A stretch of 64,000 nucleotides of DNA from Acinetobacter sp. A2 (GTDB lineage Bacteria; Pseudomonadota; Gammaproteobacteria; Pseudomonadales; Moraxellaceae). The stretch lies in contig NZ_JAAZQX010000008.1 in the NCBI RefSeq assembly GCF_012371325.1, positions 23,318 through 87,317 of the forward strand, in the 5' to 3' direction. The translations under genes were made by a program, and so were the position numbers. This document shows positions 1 through 10,605 of the stretch, in pieces. How positions within the stretch are numbered: the first letter of the stretch is position 1; every line of letters starts with the position of its first letter. Under the pieces are notes generated by a model. The model did no database searches, was not told the DNA's origin, and saw only the letters and a list, made by a program, of their open reading frames with translations.

Positions 1-453
1 GAAGCGGCTGGGGTACTCATTTATGATGCCGCACAACAAAAATTTGCACTGATTGAACAGTTCCGCATTGGTGCAATTGACGACAGCGACTCGCCTTGGC
101 AATTGGAAGTGATTGCAGGGGTACTGGATGGCAATGAATCGCCTGAAAGCTGCATTCGTCGTGAAGCCTTAGAAGAGTCAGGCTGCGAGCTGCAACAATT
201 ACAACATTTATTTAGTTTTTACCCTTCTGCAGGGGCATGTGCAGAGTTGTTCCACTTATATAGTGCGAATACCACGCTACCACAGGAAGGTGGCGTTTTT
301 GGAATGCCAGATGAGGGAGAAAACATCCAATTACATATTATTGATTATCAGGACATTCCTGACTTACTGACCAATGGTCGGCTAAAGAACGCACCTGTCA
401 TTATGGCATTGCAATGGTTACAACAACAGATTAAAACCGTAAAGGATGTCTAA
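1..453 (+). CDS. nudF: ADP-ribose pyrophosphatase, Nudix family (5' end outside window)
   Basis: Hydrolyses ADP-ribose to AMP and ribose-5-phosphate in the cytoplasm. The reading frame is open from base 1, so the N-terminus lies outside the window and about 150 C-terminal residues are visible. A complete Nudix box (GX5EX7REUXEEXGU) begins at the GVLDGNE stretch near base 117 and continues through REALEESG; its glutamates bind the catalytic metal. The next gene is cpdA; nudF and cpdA are also close together in E. coli, which supports NudF over other Nudix enzymes. Substrate is inferred from family and neighbours. Confidence 0.88.
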   Translation, partial: EAAGVLIYDAAQQKFALIEQFRIGAIDDSDSPWQLEVIAGVLDGNESPESCIRREALEESGCELQQLQHLFSFYPSAGACAELFHLYSANTTLPQEGGVFGMPDEGENIQLHIIDYQDIPDLLTNGRLKNAPVIMALQWLQQQIKTVKDV

Positions 454-463
454 GGGGTCAGGC

Positions 464-1273
464 ATGACTTTATTCCCAAATACACACCAGCCAGAGCGCT
501 GGACCATTGTACAAATTTCAGATACACATCTCATGGATCAGGATGATTTAGAGTTTGTGCACATGAATCCTGAACACAGTTTTCATGCGGTCATGCAGGA
601 TATTACACAACAATACCCGCAGGCCGATGCAATTTTTCATACTGGCGATTTAGCACAAGTGCCTGTCGCTGCGACATATCAGCGCTATTTAAAATTTATG
701 CAGGCATTAAATATTCCGCATTATCAAATTCCTGGCAATCATGATGATGCCGAGGTCTTCCCTTTTTATGTAAAATCCAATCAAGTCCATGCGATTGAAC
801 TGGGTAACTGGTGCGTGATCTTGCTGAATACAGCCGTCAAAAACCGTGTCGATGGATGGATGGATGCAGCACAGTTACAACAATTAGATCAGGTTCTGCA
901 ACAACATGCGCATCAGTATGTGATCATTGCCTGTCATCATCATCCTTTTGATATGCATTCACACTGGATTGATCAGCACAAGTTAAAAAACACTGAAGAT
1001 TTAATTGATGTGTTGGCGCGGCACAGTCAAGTCAAACTGGTGCTGTGCGGTCATGTGCATCAGGACTCGCTCAATGAATGGCAAGGGATTCAGTTTTACT
1101 CAACTCCATCGACCTGCGTGCAGTTCAAACCACACAGCCAACACTTTGCTTTAGGTACAGAAGCCCCGGGTTACCGTGTGTTACATTTGAATGCAGATGG
1201 CAGTTTTAGCACTCAGGTGCATCGGGTTGAGCATATCGTGCAACAAATAAATTTTGAAATTTCAGGTTATTAA
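464..1273 (+). CDS. cpdA: 3',5'-cyclic-AMP phosphodiesterase
   Basis: Calcineurin-like metallophosphoesterase that degrades cAMP and so tunes CRP/Vfr-type signalling. The ordered metal-binding motifs are all visible: SDTH near residue 20, GDLAQ near 60, GNHDD near 90, a CHHHPF stretch near 150 and CGHVHQ near 185. Length (269 aa) is normal. I chose the ATG at 464 because AAGGGG lies about 6 bases upstream. An in-frame ATG at 446 would overlap the nudF stop by 8 bp but has its purine run directly against the start codon. Likely co-transcribed with nudF. Confidence 0.88.
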   Translation: MTLFPNTHQPERWTIVQISDTHLMDQDDLEFVHMNPEHSFHAVMQDITQQYPQADAIFHTGDLAQVPVAATYQRYLKFMQALNIPHYQIPGNHDDAEVFPFYVKSNQVHAIELGNWCVILLNTAVKNRVDGWMDAAQLQQLDQVLQQHAHQYVIIACHHHPFDMHSHWIDQHKLKNTEDLIDVLARHSQVKLVLCGHVHQDSLNEWQGIQFYSTPSTCVQFKPHSQHFALGTEAPGYRVLHLNADGSFSTQVHRVEHIVQQINFEISGY

Positions 1274-1485
1274 CTTTTCATTTTATTTCTTTTGCTTTAC
1301 TTTATGCCTTCAACGAAAAATGCGATAACACATCCAAACATCAAAGACTATCCATAATCAAAAAAAGTCTATATGATGACGTCCCCCGAAGATCGAATAT
1401 TGTTCTTTGGGAGTGGATAAAAACACTTGCATATCACCATATTTTTCGCGTACCAATCGTACGCATATGATGAGGAATGCCCTAC

Positions 1486-2013
1486 ATGGCGAATGACAAC
1501 CAAAATCAAGTCTTGGACGAACAAACAGATCTTGTAGAAGAAAAAGCTACAAAACGCGTGCGTAAGGCAAAGCCAAAGGCTTTAGAGGGCGGTTCTACAG
1601 CTAGCTTATTTGGTATTGCACCTTATCAGCCTAAAAAAAATGAAGAATACATGTCTGAAGGACAACTCGAGCATTTCCGTCAAATTCTCATGGCGTGGAA
1701 AGAAGAGTTAATGTCAGAAGTTGACCGCACTTTAAACACTATGCAAGACGAAAATACAGCCTTGCCAGATGTAAACGACCGTGCGACTCAAGAAGAAGAG
1801 TTTGCAATTGAGTTGCGTACTCGTGACCGCGAACGTAAATTGATTCGTAAAATTGAACAATCTATTGAAGCGATTAAAAACGATGACTATGGTTTTTGTG
1901 AAACTTGTGGTGTCGAAATTGGTTTACGTCGTTTAGAAGCACGTCCAACTGCAACGTTATGTATTGATTGCAAAACTTTGGCAGAGATCAAAGAGAAGCA
2001 AAACAACGGTTAA
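1486..2013 (+). CDS. dksA: RNA polymerase-binding transcription factor DksA
   Basis: Binds the secondary channel of RNA polymerase and, with ppGpp, mediates the stringent response at rRNA and amino-acid promoters. The 175-aa product has an Acinetobacter-style basic N-terminal extension, a coiled-coil region (about residues 60-130) with a DxxDxA-like tip (LPDVNDRAT), and the C-terminal zinc finger CETC-x17-CIDC. The ATG at 1486 is preferred because GAGGA lies 9 bases upstream; the ATG at 1477 abuts that ribosome-binding site. It sits immediately upstream of gluQ, a conserved arrangement. The 5' leader holds an imperfect hairpin around 1381-1415. Confidence 0.95.
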   Translation: MANDNQNQVLDEQTDLVEEKATKRVRKAKPKALEGGSTASLFGIAPYQPKKNEEYMSEGQLEHFRQILMAWKEELMSEVDRTLNTMQDENTALPDVNDRATQEEEFAIELRTRDRERKLIRKIEQSIEAIKNDDYGFCETCGVEIGLRRLEARPTATLCIDCKTLAEIKEKQNNG

Positions 2014-2015
2014 TC

Positions 2016-2948
2016 GTGACTGTTGAGAATTACCTAGCCGAACACAGTTCGGAGCTTGAGCAGCAGCGAAACGATGTTTCGCTCACTCGCTACACAGGTC
2101 GGTTTGCGCCATCGCCAACCGGCCCTTTGCATTTTGGCTCACTCATTACCGCAGTAGCCAGTTATTGTGATGCCAAAGCTCAGCACGGCAAATGGCTCGT
2201 CCGCATTGAAGATACCGATATTCCTCGTATCTACCCAGGCAGTGAAAGCCATATTTTGCGCTGCATAGATGCTTTTCAATTTAAACCTGATGCTGAAATT
2301 ATTTTCCAGAAAGATCGTCTTGAGCTTTATGAAGCCATATTACAACAGTTACAGCAACAAGATTTAGTCTATGCCTGTCAATGCACCCGTAAAATGCTTG
2401 GCTCTAATCATATTTATGCAGGTACCTGCCGTAATCTAGGGCTAGATTTTGCAGAACAAGCCATTCGCGTTAAAGTGAGCGATCAGGACATCTATTTTCA
2501 AGACCGTTTACAGGGTCAACAATGTTCCAACCTAACGCAAGACTTGGGAGATTTTGTATTGAAACGGCGCGATGGCATTATCAACTATCAATTGGCGGTG
2601 GTGGTGGATGACTATCTGCAAGGCATCACGCATGTGGTTCGAGGTGCAGATTTGCTGGACAACACCGCACGACAAATTTATTTGGGGCAATTGTTAGGCT
2701 ATCCACGCCTTAATTATATGCACTTGCCTTTAGCCATGAATGCGCAAGGACAGAAACTGTCTAAACAGAACCTTGCTCAGGCTTTGGACTTAACCCAAGC
2801 CTCACAATTGCTACAGGCTGCGTTTACTGCGCTAAATCAGCCCCCAATCACCCTAGACACGCCAGCACGTATGTTGCTGCAAGGCATTCAACAATGGGAT
2901 GCATCTCGTATTCCTGTAGGCACTACGTTACACGGTTGCTACTTATAA
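2016..2948 (+). CDS. gluQ: glutamyl-Q tRNA(Asp) synthetase
   Basis: A truncated glutamyl-tRNA synthetase paralogue that attaches glutamate to the queuosine base of tRNA(Asp). The catalytic core begins GRFAPSPTGPLHFGS (class I HIGH-like HFGS), has the zinc-site cysteines CQC...C near residues 125-145, and a KMSKS-like KLSKQ near residue 248. There is no anticodon-binding domain, as expected at 310 aa. The start is uncertain: GTG at 2016 follows the dksA stop by two bases and lacks a clear Shine-Dalgarno, which suggests translational coupling. The frame also continues upstream to 1968 inside dksA. Confidence 0.88.
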   Translation: MTVENYLAEHSSELEQQRNDVSLTRYTGRFAPSPTGPLHFGSLITAVASYCDAKAQHGKWLVRIEDTDIPRIYPGSESHILRCIDAFQFKPDAEIIFQKDRLELYEAILQQLQQQDLVYACQCTRKMLGSNHIYAGTCRNLGLDFAEQAIRVKVSDQDIYFQDRLQGQQCSNLTQDLGDFVLKRRDGIINYQLAVVVDDYLQGITHVVRGADLLDNTARQIYLGQLLGYPRLNYMHLPLAMNAQGQKLSKQNLAQALDLTQASQLLQAAFTALNQPPITLDTPARMLLQGIQQWDASRIPVGTTLHGCYL

Positions 2949-3004
2949 AATTCCAGATTCGTTTATGCTCAAAGTCACATTCACAGATTTAGGCAGAAGC
3001 ATCT

Positions 3005-3265
3005 ATGTTTTTTATTTTTGGTGTAGGGCCGAAAACCAAAGTCGTGGAAAGCAATCAGTTTACTTGTCCTGTTTGTCGTACCCACAGCAGATATGAATTA
3101 AGACAACGGCGGCAATATTTTTCTTTATTTTTTATTCCGCTTTTTCCTGTGTCGAAACAGCAGAATGCTACGGTGAAGTGTTTACATTGTGGAACTGAAA
3201 TGCCGAGCATGGTGCTAAACCATGCTCAGCCGAATTCTGCTAAAGAGATGAATCTAGAAGCTTAA
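3005..3265 (+). CDS. small zinc-ribbon protein of unknown function
   Basis: An 86-aa protein with two CxxC knuckles, CPVC near residue 21 and CLHC near residue 59, enclosing a hydrophobic, aromatic segment (FSLFFIPLFPVS). This is the layout of the short zinc-ribbon family found in many bacteria, whose role is unknown. The segment could anchor it to the membrane. It follows gluQ by 56 bp and ends 2 bp before the convergent ftsW stop. No function can be assigned from sequence. Confidence 0.7.
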   Translation: MFFIFGVGPKTKVVESNQFTCPVCRTHSRYELRQRRQYFSLFFIPLFPVSKQQNATVKCLHCGTEMPSMVLNHAQPNSAKEMNLEA

Positions 3266-3267
3266 GA

Positions 3268-4464
3268 CTAGAAACTAGATTCTTCACGGCTTGGATTGGT
3301 TTCATGGGTCGAGGCTTCAATTTTCAGAATTAGACTCACCATGACTGCGCACATAATCAAAGATGAACCACCATAACTAATGAATGGTAGCGTCAGACCT
3401 TTGGTTGGCAACATGCCCATATTCATGCCCGTATTCACCATAATCTGCAACAAGAAGATGATGCTGATTCCATACGCCAAATAGCCTGCACGTAAATATT
3501 GGTTTTTTAGGGCACGATGACCAATTTTAATACAAGAAACCAGCATCGCAAAAGACAGGCTGATTACCACAAAAATACCCAAAAAGCCGAACTCTTCACC
3601 CAACACAGCCAACATAAAGTCTGTGTGCGCTTCTGGTAAATAGGACATTTTCTGAATACTGTGCCCTAAACCTACACCAACCCACTCACCACGACCAAAT
3701 GCCATTAAAGCGTTAGATAACTGATAGCCAACACCCAAAGGGTCATTCCACGGGTTTGAGAACGACATTAAGCGTTCAAAGCGATACGGCTCGAACACCA
3801 CTAAAAACACAAAGGCGGCAATAATTGCCCCGAAGGCAATCCCGAACTGAATTAACGGTGCACCTGCCAAAAAGAAGACGCCCAGCATGGTCAAGGCAAT
3901 CACCACAGTAGCCCCTAAGTCTGGCTCTGCAATCACCAAACCAACGGTCACGGCCATAATCACCGCAAGACGTACCAAGCCTTTAATATTGTTACGCACT
4001 TCTTCGGCACGTCGCACCACATAATCTGCAGTAAATATGGCCATCATGACTTTGGCGACTTCAGAGGCTTGTAAGGTAAATCCTGCAACCCGAATCCAGC
4101 GTTTAGAGCCATTAACCTCAGTACCAACCACCAAAACTGCAATCAATAAGGCAATGGTGACAATCCACAGAAAAAAGGTATTGTTAAACCATGTATTCAG
4201 CGGCACTTTATACACAACAAAAGCAGCAACCAAGGCCACCACAATCGAAATACCATGGCGGAAAACATAGTGAAAAGCATTTTCATGCATACGCTCTGCA
4301 TAGGGCATCGACGCCGATGCCACCATAATCGAGCCAATACATAACAATGCCAATACACTAAAAATCAGCACATTACGCACATTTATTTCCGCAGGCAGTT
4401 TTGGCAGCCAACGGTCATAGACCTGATTGAGTTTATTGATTGTTGTCTGAGCCAAGCCAGCCAT
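3268..4464 (-). CDS. ftsW: peptidoglycan glycosyltransferase / division protein FtsW
   Basis: SEDS-family polytopic membrane enzyme that polymerises lipid II at the division septum with its partner PBP3 (FtsI). At 398 aa it has about ten membrane segments, the SEDS signature GMLPTKGLTLPFISYGGSS near residues 340-358, and the SYLPEAHTDF loop near residue 270. That motif context fits FtsW better than RodA, and the gene lies directly downstream of murD (19-bp gap) as in cell-division clusters. The rest of the dcw cluster (murG, murC, ftsQAZ) is not adjacent here. Confidence 0.92.
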   Translation of the reverse strand: MAGLAQTTINKLNQVYDRWLPKLPAEINVRNVLIFSVLALLCIGSIMVASASMPYAERMHENAFHYVFRHGISIVVALVAAFVVYKVPLNTWFNNTFFLWIVTIALLIAVLVVGTEVNGSKRWIRVAGFTLQASEVAKVMMAIFTADYVVRRAEEVRNNIKGLVRLAVIMAVTVGLVIAEPDLGATVVIALTMLGVFFLAGAPLIQFGIAFGAIIAAFVFLVVFEPYRFERLMSFSNPWNDPLGVGYQLSNALMAFGRGEWVGVGLGHSIQKMSYLPEAHTDFMLAVLGEEFGFLGIFVVISLSFAMLVSCIKIGHRALKNQYLRAGYLAYGISIIFLLQIMVNTGMNMGMLPTKGLTLPFISYGGSSLIMCAVMVSLILKIEASTHETNPSREESSF

Positions 4465-4483
4465 ATCTCATCCCTTATTGTTG

Positions 4484-5970
<1,487 letters not shown>

Positions 5971-6001
5971 AAAACATCTCAGTAAAGTTGGACAGATGTG
6001 G

Positions 6002-6253
6002 CTATTTCCATTTCACTGCTTGGACTTCAACTTTCTTTTCGGTGGGTTGATCTTTGCTGTCACATCCACAACTGCCACCACAACCTGCCACTGCCGCAGG
6101 CTTCAACCACTTTGCCAAACCATGCCAACCTTTTTCTGCGCAGGAATTGGACAGTTTTAGAAAAACTGCGCTAGAAGCCTTGGGAAAGACTTTTTTAAAA
6201 ACCACTACCGCACTCCACAGTACCAGTGCAGCAACAATCAGAATTTCAATCAT
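6002..6253 (-). CDS. small Cys-rich membrane protein of the feo operon
   Basis: An 83-aa protein with one N-terminal membrane segment (about residues 3-22), a basic amphipathic middle, and a cysteine cluster CGGSCGCDS near residues 58-66, then a charged tail. It lies 32 bp downstream of feoB in the same direction. Its layout resembles the FeoB-associated Cys-rich membrane protein family, so I infer an accessory role in ferrous-iron transport, perhaps in place of FeoC, which is absent here. The cysteines could bind iron or act in redox, but this is not shown by sequence. Confidence 0.65.
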   Translation of the reverse strand: MIEILIVAALVLWSAVVVFKKVFPKASSAVFLKLSNSCAEKGWHGLAKWLKPAAVAGCGGSCGCDSKDQPTEKKVEVQAVKWK

Positions 6254-6285
6254 GTTCGTCTTCTCCTGTGAAACCTAAAATAGCC

Positions 6286-8142
6286 TTAACCCAATAAATA
6301 TGAGGCTGTTTGATAAGTCAGGAATGACATAAAGTAGGCCAAACCAAATAAATACACCGTCATAAAACTGACTGTACGCCATGAACCTGTTTCACGCTTT
6401 ACAGTAGCCAAAGTCGCCAAACAATGCGGTGCATAAATAAACCACACCAACAATGACAAACCTGTCGCCAATGACCAACCAAGCTCACCACCGCCACTAA
6501 TTAAAGCGGCCAAACCTTCGGACATGGCATCCTCATCAACTGCAGACAAGGCGTAGACTGTACCCAATGCTGCCACGACTACTTCACGTGCTGCCATGGC
6601 AGGAATCAAAGCAATTACAATCTGCCAGTTAAAACCAATGGGTGCAAAAATTGGCTGTAACACATGCCCCAACATCCCTGCAAAGCTGTAATCAATCGCA
6701 GGCATGGTCGCGCCTTCTGGCGGTTGTGGGAAGGTACACAAAAACCATAGCAAAATAGACAGCGCAAAAATAATGCCACCGACACGCTTTAAGAAAATTT
6801 TGGCGCGATCTAGCAAACCAATCCACACACTTTTTAGGTCTGGAAAACGGTAGCTTGGCAATTCCATTAACAACACGTGTTCAGATTTGTCTTTTTGCAA
6901 AAATTTGAGCACAAACGATACGCCCAAGGCACTTAAAATGCCCGCCATATAAAGACCGAATAACACCAAACCTTGTAAATTAAACATGCCCCAAACGGTT
7001 TGATTTGGAATGAACGCCGCAATCAATAAGGCATATACTGGCAAACGTGCGGAACAAGTCATCAATGGCGCAACCATGATCGTGGTTAAACGATCACGTG
7101 GATCAGCAATGCTGCGGGTGGCCATAATCCCTGGAACTGCACAGGCAAAACTGGACAACAAAGGAATAAAGGCACGACCACTCAAGCCTGCACTAAACAT
7201 CAGCTTATCTAGTAGGAATGCAGCGCGGGGCAAATAGCCCGATTCTTCTAAAATCAAAATAAACAGGAACAAAATTAGAATTTGTGGCAAGAACACTACC
7301 ACACCGCCTGCACCTGCGATAATGCCATCTACAATTAAGCTGTTCAGCAAAGGATGTGAGATATTTTCCCCAAGCACCTCGCCTAACCAGCCAAAGAAGC
7401 TTTCAATACCATCCATAAATGGTGCAGCCCAAGCAAAAACAGCTTGGAATACAATGAACATCATCACGGCAAGGCTTACCAAGCCAAACACAGGATGCAG
7501 AAAAATTTTATCTAGAAAGTCAGAGCGTTTGTCTTCTTCATCTACAAACTGCACCACATCATGCAAAATGGTTTGAATACGTTGGTGCTGGCTGCCTTTT
7601 AAGCCTGTCAATTCAGTCTGTGGTACCGAAAACTTACCCAAATCCAACGCATTCATTAAATTTTGAATACCTGAATCACGCACCGCAACGGTTTCCACCA
7701 CAGGCACACCCAAACGCTCAGATAGCTTTTGCGTATTAATTTGCATTCCGCGGCGGCGTGCTTCATCCATCATGTTGAGCACCAATAAAATTGGACGTCC
7801 CAACTCAATCATTTCAAGTACTAAACCTAGATGCAGTTTCAGGTTGGTCGCATCGACCACACACAAAAATGCATCTTGCTGACCTTCTTCAGCAATTTTG
7901 CCCTGCACTACATCACGGGTAATGGCTTCATCTGGGCTGGTGGCTTCTAGGCTGTATGTACCTGGTAAATCCAGTACACGTACCGCCTGCCCCGAAGGCA
8001 AGTTGAACTGACCCACTTTGCGCTCTACGGTAACACCCGCATAGTTTGCAACTTTCTGACGCGTCCCTGTCAAATGGTTAAATAAAGAAGTTTTACCGCA
8101 GTTTGGATTCCCTACAAGTGCGATACGTAAGGGATCACTCAT
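6286..8142 (-). CDS. feoB: ferrous iron transport protein B
   Basis: Inner-membrane Fe(II) transporter with an N-terminal GTP-binding domain. Visible G motifs are GNPNCGKTS (G1, about residue 11), DLPGTY (G3, about 58) and NMMDEA (G4, about 123). The membrane part contains the two Gate repeats, with FLPQI, ESGYLPRAAF and the SSFACAVPGI cysteine motif. At 618 aa it is a shorter FeoB type than the 773-aa E. coli protein. The start overlaps the feoA stop by 4 bp (ATGA), which indicates translational coupling. Confidence 0.95.
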   Translation of the reverse strand: MSDPLRIALVGNPNCGKTSLFNHLTGTRQKVANYAGVTVERKVGQFNLPSGQAVRVLDLPGTYSLEATSPDEAITRDVVQGKIAEEGQQDAFLCVVDATNLKLHLGLVLEMIELGRPILLVLNMMDEARRRGMQINTQKLSERLGVPVVETVAVRDSGIQNLMNALDLGKFSVPQTELTGLKGSQHQRIQTILHDVVQFVDEEDKRSDFLDKIFLHPVFGLVSLAVMMFIVFQAVFAWAAPFMDGIESFFGWLGEVLGENISHPLLNSLIVDGIIAGAGGVVVFLPQILILFLFILILEESGYLPRAAFLLDKLMFSAGLSGRAFIPLLSSFACAVPGIMATRSIADPRDRLTTIMVAPLMTCSARLPVYALLIAAFIPNQTVWGMFNLQGLVLFGLYMAGILSALGVSFVLKFLQKDKSEHVLLMELPSYRFPDLKSVWIGLLDRAKIFLKRVGGIIFALSILLWFLCTFPQPPEGATMPAIDYSFAGMLGHVLQPIFAPIGFNWQIVIALIPAMAAREVVVAALGTVYALSAVDEDAMSEGLAALISGGGELGWSLATGLSLLVWFIYAPHCLATLATVKRETGSWRTVSFMTVYLFGLAYFMSFLTYQTASYLLG

Positions 8143-8399
8143 GCAGTTACTCCCTGTTCAATTTCAACGCGATCAGCTTCCACTTTGCGCAAGGCAAAAC
8201 GGGTAAATCCCACCTGAATTAAGATCGGATCTCCACCAAAAATACCTTTGGTAATCACCTGCACAGGCGTTCCAGGCACAAAGCCCAACGTTTCTAAGCG
8301 ATTCGCAACCAAATCATTTAGGGATGTTCCACCATCGGCAGTCCGAAGTACCTGACGAATGATGGCTGTTTGTTTTGCTTTGAGTTCTGACAAACGCAC
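8139..8399 (-). CDS. feoA: ferrous iron transport protein A
   Basis: An 86-aa SH3-like cytoplasmic protein, first gene of the feo operon, thought to modulate FeoB. The glycine-rich core (ETLGFVPGTPVQV...GGDPILIQV) and the C-terminal RKVEAD segment match the FeoA fold. It overlaps feoB by four bases. The promoter and Fur-box match immediately upstream imply iron-repressed expression. Confidence 0.92.
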   Translation of the reverse strand: MRLSELKAKQTAIIRQVLRTADGGTSLNDLVANRLETLGFVPGTPVQVITKGIFGGDPILIQVGFTRFALRKVEADRVEIEQGVTA

Positions 8400-8425
8400 C
8401 GTGAAATTCCTATACTATTTTGCCC

Positions 8426-8455
8426 ATTATATACGCAAATGAGAATAATTAACAA
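8426..8455 (-). promoter_or_regulatory. feo promoter with overlapping Fur box
   Basis: On the minus strand a -35-like TTGTTA (8450-8455) is followed after 18 bases by a perfect -10 TATAAT (8426-8431), 27 bp upstream of the feoA ATG. Between them, 8440-8454 reads TGAGAATAATTAACA, 13 of 15 matches to the Fur 7-1-7 consensus TGATAATNATTATCA. A repressor bound here would block RNA polymerase. The promoter is read from sequence; Fur control is inferred. Confidence 0.7.
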
Positions 8456-8574
8456 ATAAGGTCAACTTACATTTAATGGTTTTATATCACATCGACAGGC
8501 TTACTGAATTGGATTAGAGTAGGAAATAACTATGCTTATTATCGATTTCCCCAATCAACATTGGGATTTTTCAT

Positions 8575-9501
8575 GTGATCACTATGCTGAACAAAAAACC
8601 GCGTATTCCTGCTGCAATTCAAATTCCAGAATCCCTGAGTTTTTTGGAAGGCTATCGCAATGATTTAATTGCACAAAGTGTGAGCCCACATACACGTAAT
8701 GCCTATTTATCCGATTTAATTCAGTGCAGCGAATATGTCAGTAAACCCATGCCAGACTGGCAACATGATGATATTTCTGATGTGTTGATTGCGCTGACCA
8801 AACAACAGAAAAGTCCACGCTCGATAGCACGCTGTCTTTCTGCCCTGCGCTCTTTTTACAAATTTTTAAGAGAACACAAACTACGTTCCGACAACCCTGT
8901 TGCAGCACATAAAACACCTAAGTTAGGTCGTGCTCTACCCAAAGACTTGTCCGAAGCCGATGTCGATGCATTGATTCAAGCACCGAATATTCAGACGGCC
9001 TTGGGCTTACGAGATCGTGCCATGCTGGAAGTCCTGTATGCCTGCGGTTTACGTGTCACTGAATTACTCAACTTGCGTCTAGACTTGATTAACCTCAAAC
9101 AAGGTTATTTACGCATTGTGGGAAAAGGCAATAAAGAACGCTTAGTACCCATGGGGCAAGTCGCATGTGAATGGATCGAGCAATATTTAACAGAATCGCG
9201 CCCACAACTGTATAAAACCGCCACAGATTATCTATTTTTAACGCAGCATGGCGGCATTATGAGTCGCCAGAACTTCTGGTACGCCATTAAACGCTATGCC
9301 CTGCAAGCAGGCATTCAGGCCGAGTTATCGCCACACACCTTAAGACATGCATTTGCCACCCATTTGCTGAATCATGGTGCAGATTTACGTGTGGTACAAA
9401 TGCTGCTCGGACACAGTGATTTATCTACCACACAAATTTATACACATGTGGCACAAGTCCGTATGCAGCAACTACATGCCCAGCACCATCCACGGGCTTA
9501 A
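8575..9501 (+). CDS. xerD: site-specific tyrosine recombinase XerD
   Basis: Resolves chromosome dimers at dif with XerC and FtsK. The N-terminal SAM-like core-binding domain spans about residues 20-105. The catalytic domain shows the first Arg in CGLRVTELL, Lys in GKGNKER, the HTLRHAFATHLL box, LLGHSDLSTTQIYTH with the nucleophilic Tyr, and the XerD-type end. dsbC follows, as next to xerD in E. coli. The GTG at 8575 has GGGA about 8 bases upstream; an ATG at 8584 is the alternative start. Confidence 0.92.
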   Translation: MITMLNKKPRIPAAIQIPESLSFLEGYRNDLIAQSVSPHTRNAYLSDLIQCSEYVSKPMPDWQHDDISDVLIALTKQQKSPRSIARCLSALRSFYKFLREHKLRSDNPVAAHKTPKLGRALPKDLSEADVDALIQAPNIQTALGLRDRAMLEVLYACGLRVTELLNLRLDLINLKQGYLRIVGKGNKERLVPMGQVACEWIEQYLTESRPQLYKTATDYLFLTQHGGIMSRQNFWYAIKRYALQAGIQAELSPHTLRHAFATHLLNHGADLRVVQMLLGHSDLSTTQIYTHVAQVRMQQLHAQHHPRA

Positions 9502-9590
9502 AATCAAAAACGACGCAGAAGTTTAACGATCACGACTATTTTTTGTTATGCTAACGCTCTATTTTTTACGCCAACAAGAAAGGGTTGTTT

Positions 9591-10406
9591 ATGACATTTA
9601 CCCGCTCAACACTTTTGATTGCCTGCTCACTTGCCAGTGCTTTTGCAATCACCGCTTGCTCAAATGCCAATAACGAAGACAAAAAGCAAACTACGCTCAC
9701 CGCAAGTGCTCCCGCTACAGGTGAAGCATCGACTCTAATTGAACGCAATGCACAACAACGTCTAAGCACGACCTTGCAGCAACATTTTAAAACTGCAGGC
9801 ATCAGTGCCAAAATTACCGATATTAAAGCCACTGAAGTACCCAACCTATTTTGGGTCAGCCTAGAAGGCATGTCTTCAGTCTATGCCACCAGTGACGGCA
9901 AATATATTATTCAAGGTGACGTAATTCGTTTAGGCGACAAAGAACTGCACAACGTCAGTGAAAACCTGCAAGCAGGCGTGAACAAAAAAATCTTTGCTGA
10001 ATTAAAGCAGGAAGATTTACTGGTCTTCCCTGCCAAAGGCAAAACCAAACATGTAATTTATGTCTTTACCGATGTCAGCTGCCCATATTGCCATCGTCTA
10101 CATGAACAAATGGATGAAATGAACGGCAAAGGGATTGAAGTCCGTTACATTGCTTGGCCACGTGGCGAACAGCACATGCCAAACATGGAAGCGATCTGGT
10201 GTAGTGAAGACCGCCATGCAGCCTTTAATGCGGTTATGAATGGTGCAGCAATTGCCCCTGCCAACTGTAAAAACCCAGTTCGTGCTCAATATCAACTGGG
10301 TTTAAATATGGGCGTAAATGGCACGCCCGCAATTTATAATGCTGAAGGCGTTTATTTGGGTGGCTATTTGTCTACTTCAGAATTGGTGAAGCGTTTAGAA
10401 AACTAA
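9591..10406 (+). CDS. dsbC: thiol:disulfide interchange protein DsbC, possible lipoprotein
   Basis: Periplasmic disulfide isomerase with an N-terminal dimerisation domain (about residues 45-125) and a C-terminal thioredoxin fold bearing the CPYC active site near residue 165; GVNGTPAI supplies the cis-proline. The ATG at 9591 has AAGAAAGGG upstream; a TTG at 9585 is not needed. Unusually, the signal sequence ends in a lipobox-like I20-T-A-C23, so the mature protein may be lipidated rather than soluble as in E. coli. Downstream of xerD in conserved order. Confidence 0.88.
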   Translation: MTFTRSTLLIACSLASAFAITACSNANNEDKKQTTLTASAPATGEASTLIERNAQQRLSTTLQQHFKTAGISAKITDIKATEVPNLFWVSLEGMSSVYATSDGKYIIQGDVIRLGDKELHNVSENLQAGVNKKIFAELKQEDLLVFPAKGKTKHVIYVFTDVSCPYCHRLHEQMDEMNGKGIEVRYIAWPRGEQHMPNMEAIWCSEDRHAAFNAVMNGAAIAPANCKNPVRAQYQLGLNMGVNGTPAIYNAEGVYLGGYLSTSELVKRLEN

Positions 10407-10605
10407 AAATACGCAGTTTTTGGGATGTTTCATCTTGGTCATAAACTAAGATGAAGCGTCCATAGAGCCAATATAAATAACGAATTTTTATCTGTGATTT
10501 TACTTTTTTTTATATACAAAAGATAAGTGAGATCTGCCCTAGAGTCAGCGCGTTTTTTTAGCTATGATCTAAACTCGCTTAAAGTTGATTAATATGGAGT
10601 GTGAC

